From Caenorhabditis elegans (lineage: Eukaryota > Nematoda > Chromadorea > Rhabditida > Rhabditidae): a DNA stretch of 64,000 nt. The notes under the pieces are model-generated. The model saw only the letters and a list, made by a program, of their open reading frames with translations, had not been told where the DNA came from and did not search any database. This document shows, piece after piece, positions 58,638 to 64,000 of the stretch. Location of the stretch: NCBI RefSeq assembly GCF_000002985.6, contig NC_003284.9, forward strand, positions 17,608,001 through 17,672,000, read 5' to 3'. Numbering within the stretch: the first letter of the stretch is position 1; each line of letters starts with the position of its first letter. A program made the position numbers and the translations under genes.

Positions 58638-61600
58638 CTAAACCTGAGAGCCTAAGCACGAGCCCTGAGCCCTGAGATTAACGTTAATTTTTGAAAAAAA
58701 AAACTTAGAAATAATGAAGGAAACGACATAAAGTTGCGGAAAACACACTTTTTGCAATGCTATGAAATTCTTCGGACTATTTTTGCAAAAAATGTCGTCA
58801 ATGGATTTAAAATGGATTTAAAAAGTGTTTTGTTCAGTTTCAACAGTTTTGATGGTTCCTAGGATTGGGCAAACATTCTAGAAGCATATTGGAAAATAAA
58901 TAAATTGGAATTTTGAAAAATAATTATGTGTGATACTTTTTAGATGATTTAAAAAAACAGTATTTGAAAAATTTCAAAATTTTTGCCAATTTCTAAACTT
59001 TTTTTTACTAACAGCAAACAAAACTGAGCTTCTGCAGTAGCTCCACGGAAAAGGGAAAATGAGACAGGAAACATTTGAGATAGACTTTTCAGGTTTTTCA
59101 CAATCTAGTTCTACATAAGCTTCGAATTGAGATTTCTCTTGTTTCAGATTCTGCAAATCTTTTGTTTAATTTTACAAGGTGAAGATGGCTTGAAATGGTG
59201 TTGTCAGAAACTTTTCAACTAGACTTTCGATTTTTCCCTCCGTACGTTTCCCCCTGACCTACGGATCTGGCAGTATGTAAGTCGAAACCACGTAAAAGAT
59301 CACATCACACTTGCCTCCGCATGCCGATCAGAAATCGTGCCCGTTTTTCGCCATCTCCTGTTGCCAGCAGCGTTTTCCATTCACATTGCCTCCGGCTGAT
59401 AGGACGCCTGTCAACTATCAGTGGCACAAAGAAAATGCCTTGTCTCAACACACTCTTGTGTTGTACATTGGCAAAACGAAGAAGAAGAAGAGCCAATTGG
59501 TTAGACACCTGCGGGCACCGCTCAAGCATCGAACTGATCAAATGATGTTTCTGCTTCCTCATTTTCTTTTCTTTGCTTCTTTTTGTTTTCTTCGTTTGCT
59601 TCAGATGCTTCGTCTTCTTACACACTGGGAGGCTCGAGGATCAGAAACACTTTTTCCACAGACCTCAAAATGAGTGAGCAAGTTGGGAGAGGCGGTTGTG
59701 CGATGTTAACATGAGCGTTACTTGAAAAAATCTCAGAACTGAGTGGAAAAAATCATCCACTCATCAATTCTAGTTAACAACCATACTACACATAGCACCT
59801 GTTGGTGTAAAGCCTGACAAACTTTCTTTCGTGTTCCATGATATTATTATAATCTTTTGCAAACTTTGAAATTTATAAAGTTATTTAAAAATTTATCAAT
59901 TTATCAATTCAACTTCTTCAACTAACCTTTAGCCGCATGTTCATAGGTAACAAAAGTGTAACATGTTATCTCAGAAAACTGAGAACTATTAATTCAGAGC
60001 TTCTCGATCTTTAACTTAAAAACGAAGAATTTTGTGGTAACAAAATAAAGAAGATTGTAAAACTGGATAAGATACATTTATGATTGAAACCAAATTCGGT
60101 ATTCTGGTTGAATGAATTTTTCTAACTTTTAAGATGGAGTACAGTCCGTAAGGAAATAATATTGTCTAATTATACTCACAGTAGTTCAACATGCTGAAAG
60201 ATTGTAATAAAATATTTCTACACGTTTTACAGTTCTCAGCGTTTTGGTAAACTGTCAATAAAAAATTAAAATTTAAAAACATTTTTAGAGCATTGCTTAT
60301 TACACATTTTTGTTCCGTATGGATGATTTTATAAATTTTTATTTGAAACATTTAAACATCATTGTCAAATAACTAGAACTTCAGAGCAACAAACAAAAAC
60401 AATAACAGTTTTTAATGTTTTCAAATCGATAATTTGGATAAAACTGAATCGGCTAAATTTTTTCTCCGATTTTTGTGTCTGCGAAAAAAAAAATCCCAAT
60501 TTAATTCAAGTTAAGTCAAACGTTGTTTCCTTTATTATTGAAAAGTTTTGTTTAAAATTTTAATAATCTAGTAATAAACATTTGATTAAACTACCATCAA
60601 ATCAAAAAGTTGCGTATCCCGTCGGAAAACTCTTCTTCTCGCTCATTGTAATATCAGCTCTCACACATATTCCCAATCACTTTTCGCGGACCGGGGGCAC
60701 TGCTCGGAACACTTTGCGAGGACCACCCTCTCTTCCTCGCGGTCTCCCATCGAATTCAAATCGATGCCACATTGAATGACATTTCAGTGAAAGACTACTG
60801 GTCTTTCTTCTAAAATTTTTCAATTTTTCCCAGTGTAAAATGTGTATAAATCTTTTGATTTTTCTTGTCAAGGAAGAAAAATCGAAGAAAAAACTTTGAT
60901 TTTCCACTCTGCAGATTGTCATCTGTTTTAGTGAGAACTAAAACATTTTATTTGAGGTTTTCAAGTTTTTTGACTGCTCAAAATCAATATGTTCAGAAGC
61001 TCAATTGTTTTATAGCATGAAATTGTGTTTAGTATATAGTTCAGATCACTTTTTTCATTGAAATCAACTAATTTTCAAATGTTAAAAAACACAAAACTTC
61101 AAGTTCCTCACAAGAAGTTATTTCTTTCATTTCGAAATTGGTTGTTTATTTTTTTTTGCCGCCCCTTCAAATTATCTAATGATAGTTTGAAGCATCTGAC
61201 ATAGAAACAACTTGAAATCTTTCCCCACTCTTTTAAAACTGATTCGGCTCACGTTTCCCCTCTCTCTTTTTTCAAGCCAACTCTGAAACCTGCTAAAACT
61301 CGCGCTTAAGCTCATAAGCGTTAAGTATGTATGTATTACCACTATTACACACCTTTTCGCATTCTTCTCACACCACCACACTCAGATATGTGTTGTAATC
61401 ATCATAATTTTAATAGCCATGGCAATTGGCAGGCTTTGGAGGTGGGCGGGTGCTTCCTGTTTTTTCTGTTTTCTTGTTCGGAGAAGATTTCATTTTTCAT
61501 TAGCAAAACTTTTTGTTTCGTGAATTGTAGATACTATAAAGTCATGTACCAATTTTTCAAAATTCAACTTATGAGAAATTTGCTACAATTTGTCAATCTA

Positions 61601-63041
61601 CAAGTAAATATAAAAATTAGCCATTTTCATTGGAGCAATTAAAAACATAAAACTTTACTGATTTGAATTAATAAAATATATTCGATAAGAATGTACCGAA
61701 ATTATACTGTAACAAGGAAAAAAAACCTACCCGAGCAATTTATATTTGCTGTGAAAATTTTAATATAATAGGAACCCACAAAAACTAAGCAGAGAAATTA
61801 AACTCCTACCTCCGAATTTTCTATTTAAAAAATTGCAGTCTTTTTTCCCGAGCACTCAAAAAACTCTAAACGATGTGTTGCAGTTTTTAAAATAAATTTC
61901 AGAATGTTTTTTCAAAGTGTCAAAATATTCTGAAAGTTACAGAAAATTTTAACGAAAATCTGAAATTTTTAGGTTAATTTTCATTTTTCAGCGCTAAAAA
62001 ACTTTAAACTGAAAATTTGTCTAGTGTATTATTTTTTTTCAAATTGTTGTAAAAACAAGGTTAAGCTCAAATGTTTTGCAGTAGAAGCGTAGTTAACACA
62101 AATATATACGTAGAAAATGTTTTCCTGGAAACTTTGATCTGCATTGAAAAACAAATATTTTTCACTGATATGGAGGTTTTCGTTTTTTCAAACTTGAATT
62201 TTCGAAATGCGGACCAAATTCTTAAACTCAAACCAATAAATGTGGGATTTCAAAGCTATATTTTGGATTTCTAGCCGGATCATACTTAACAACCCATGTC
62301 ACACAAACAATTACCTCAGCTAGTTAGTTAGTGTTGACGACTGAACTTTGCCCATTCTTCAATTTTTAACCCACCCAAATCCACCTCTCTAAATCACAAT
62401 CAACAAGGATTTGTGCCCCCTCCTCCCTCTCTCCCCTACTGCTTTTCACCCGATGTCGTCTCTCATTTAAAAACAAGTGGCATCAGTGACTTTTTGTTCT
62501 ACGAGATCCTTGATAGCTCCTGGTTTCCAAGCTCTTCTTCTTCTTCTTCTTCACCGGCAAACACACATACACAGATAGAAAGAGAGAAGTTGTTGTAGGG
62601 GTGGTTTGGCGGGGGATCTCCAACAATCCTCCCACTCATTTTCGCATCCTTCCGCCTCTTTGCTGCTTCCCATGCTTCTTTCCTCTCGGTCTGAGGTCAC
62701 ATTGACTGATGGATCTGTTCTGTGAGAGGAGAGAAAGAGCCATTTTTCGGCACAAAATCACCAAAAATCGGGAGGGGTCCCGCCCATCCACGGGTAGGAC
62801 GAAAACAAAACAAAACAAAACACGACGATGGAGGGCAAATCGCCATTGGTTTTGAACATGCCAACTGCACTTTTACTTCATTTCTAATCTTTTATCTTTT
62901 ACGGTGTACCTATACATATATCTGTCTTCGATATTTAATTTCATACATTACAATCGTATGCCATTTTTTTTGTCTCTCCCACTTGAAAAGAATATCTTAC
63001 TGCTTTTTATATCTTATTGCATTTTTAGGGTCGTCGTCGAA
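58638..63041. other. Intergenic region before the acidic-protein gene
   Basis: No exon chain was found. 59220-59660 is GC-balanced with open frames on both strands but no consistent splice structure. 62400-62830 is rich in CT and simple repeats (CTT)n and (AAAAC)n, as in worm promoters. Confidence 0.4.
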
Positions 63042-63291
63042 ATGTCTGAGGTGGATGCTCAAGAAGAGTTTCACGACGCTCCAGAGGAGGCAGTGATTGA
63101 GATCCAGAAGGATTTTGTCGCTGAGATTGAGCAGGACAACAGCAATGCTCAACTTGTTGGTGAGTTGAGCGGTCGGTTACTGTAATGCAAAATGTCGAGC
63201 TTCAGAAGAGGGTGATGATCAACTTGTAACTGCCGAAGCTGACGACGAGAAGAGCGCTCAACAGGTTGATGAAGACCGCACCGAGGATCAG
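63042..63291 (+). CDS. Start of an acidic protein (gene continues beyond window)
   Basis: Exon 1 is 63042-63159: ATG 13 bases after an ATTTTTAG acceptor, a likely trans-splice site, then donor GTGAGT. Exon 2 is 63206-63291 (acceptor TTCAG, donor GTACTT). Joined in phase they give 68 residues, of which roughly 40% are Asp or Glu, with no hydrophobic segment and no Cys. Such N-termini are common in nuclear and chromatin-associated proteins, but I do not recognise the family and the rest lies outside the window. The remaining 63292-64000 is intron. Confidence 0.75.
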
Positions 63292-64000
63292 GTACTTTTT
63301 AGAATTTTGTTTTTATTTACGCATCATCTCGGCCTTTCTTGAAAGTTCTATCTTGCCTGTGGGCTAGAAATGAGGTCCGCGTGCAATACTTGATGTACCA
63401 GCTAAACTATTTAACTTTCAACATAATGTTTTCGTTAAAATGTTTGCTCGGAATATGATACAAAAAGTGTATGCTATCAAAAATGATATTATACAAGTAG
63501 AGCAACGTGTAAGTTATTTTTCTTAAATGATTCACATACATGATTGGTGTAACCATCATGTTTTTCGAGGCTCTTACAGATTTAATCAGCAAATTGTTTG
63601 TTAAACTTGATGTAGTTGCTTATCAAACTTTTAAACTTGATGTGAAATAATTTTTGGATTTTTCGAATTATGTGAATAATTGAGAAAAAATTGTATTCAT
63701 GTTTCAAATGCGTTTAATAATGACATATTTGTAAAACTGTAAAACAATGTACACTTTTTCAGTATATAGAATGTTAAGAGGTTAAGACCTTTGTATATGT
63801 ATATCTTGCAATTTCCAAAAATCACATCCATTTAAATTCCGAGAGACACCCAAAAAACGTAACAATTAAAGTGGTATTCTTAAATATTTGTTCGATTTTT
63901 TCTTACTAATTCACAAAAAAAAGAAATTAAGTTGCAAATTATTTTTTGTTAAAATAAACTTCTTTTTTTTTGAATTTTCTCATCTAATTTGAGTTTCAAT

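Noticed and set aside
59305..59673. Open frames on both strands
   Set aside because: Basic low-complexity translations in both directions without splice support.

Overview
The window is nuclear DNA of a nematode, almost certainly Caenorhabditis and very close to C. elegans. The evidence is AT-rich DNA with short TTTCAG-type 3' splice sites (several just upstream of start codons, as expected for spliced-leader trans-splicing), degenerate interstitial TTAGGC arrays (the nematode telomere unit), foldback elements of the Caenorhabditis kind, and a neuropeptide precursor whose four amidated peptides match NLP-6 of C. elegans. Gene models below were assembled by hand from splice sites and reading-frame phase; no alignment was run.

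Layout. 1-1232 (+): 3' part of an unrecognised gene. 1328-2044 (-): small convergent gene with a poly-glutamate tract. 3289-3575: two identical tRNA-Val(AAC) genes in opposite orientation, followed by a tiny LINE 3' end with long target duplications. 6545-11458 (+): EF-hand protein of the neuronal calcium sensor/KChIP type with two phase-compatible alternative first exons. 12083-13499: giant TA-flanked palindrome. 13740-14460: LINE fragment. 15816-20264 (-): seven-exon glycogen-targeting subunit of protein phosphatase 1 (RVxF motif plus CBM21). 20.3-36.5 kb: mostly non-coding, with a 0.73 kb foldback, a 611 bp LTR mini-element with identical LTRs and a 34 bp tandem array. 36525-41605 (-): nearly complete, young Ty3/gypsy retrotransposon. 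42178-43594 (+): transition-zone protein TMEM218, with an RFX X-box 105 bp upstream. 47-48.2 kb: hAT-like composite. 50.1 kb: GC-rich inverted-repeat element. 54439-56159 (+): nlp-6, probably with a spliced 3' UTR. 57439-58629: hAT-type element with a LINE nested in it. 63042 to the end (+): start of an acidic protein.

The cellular genes form no operon and no shared pathway. Several are consistent with neuronal or sensory roles (NCS/KChIP-like protein, NLP-6 precursor, ciliary TMEM218), and one with glycogen metabolism. No CRISPR array, prokaryotic operon or clearly new multi-gene system was seen. The most unusual content is the mobile DNA: a 611 bp LTR element that shares a primer-binding site with the full-length Ty3/gypsy element 4.5 kb away, and hAT-type elements built from short satellite repeats.
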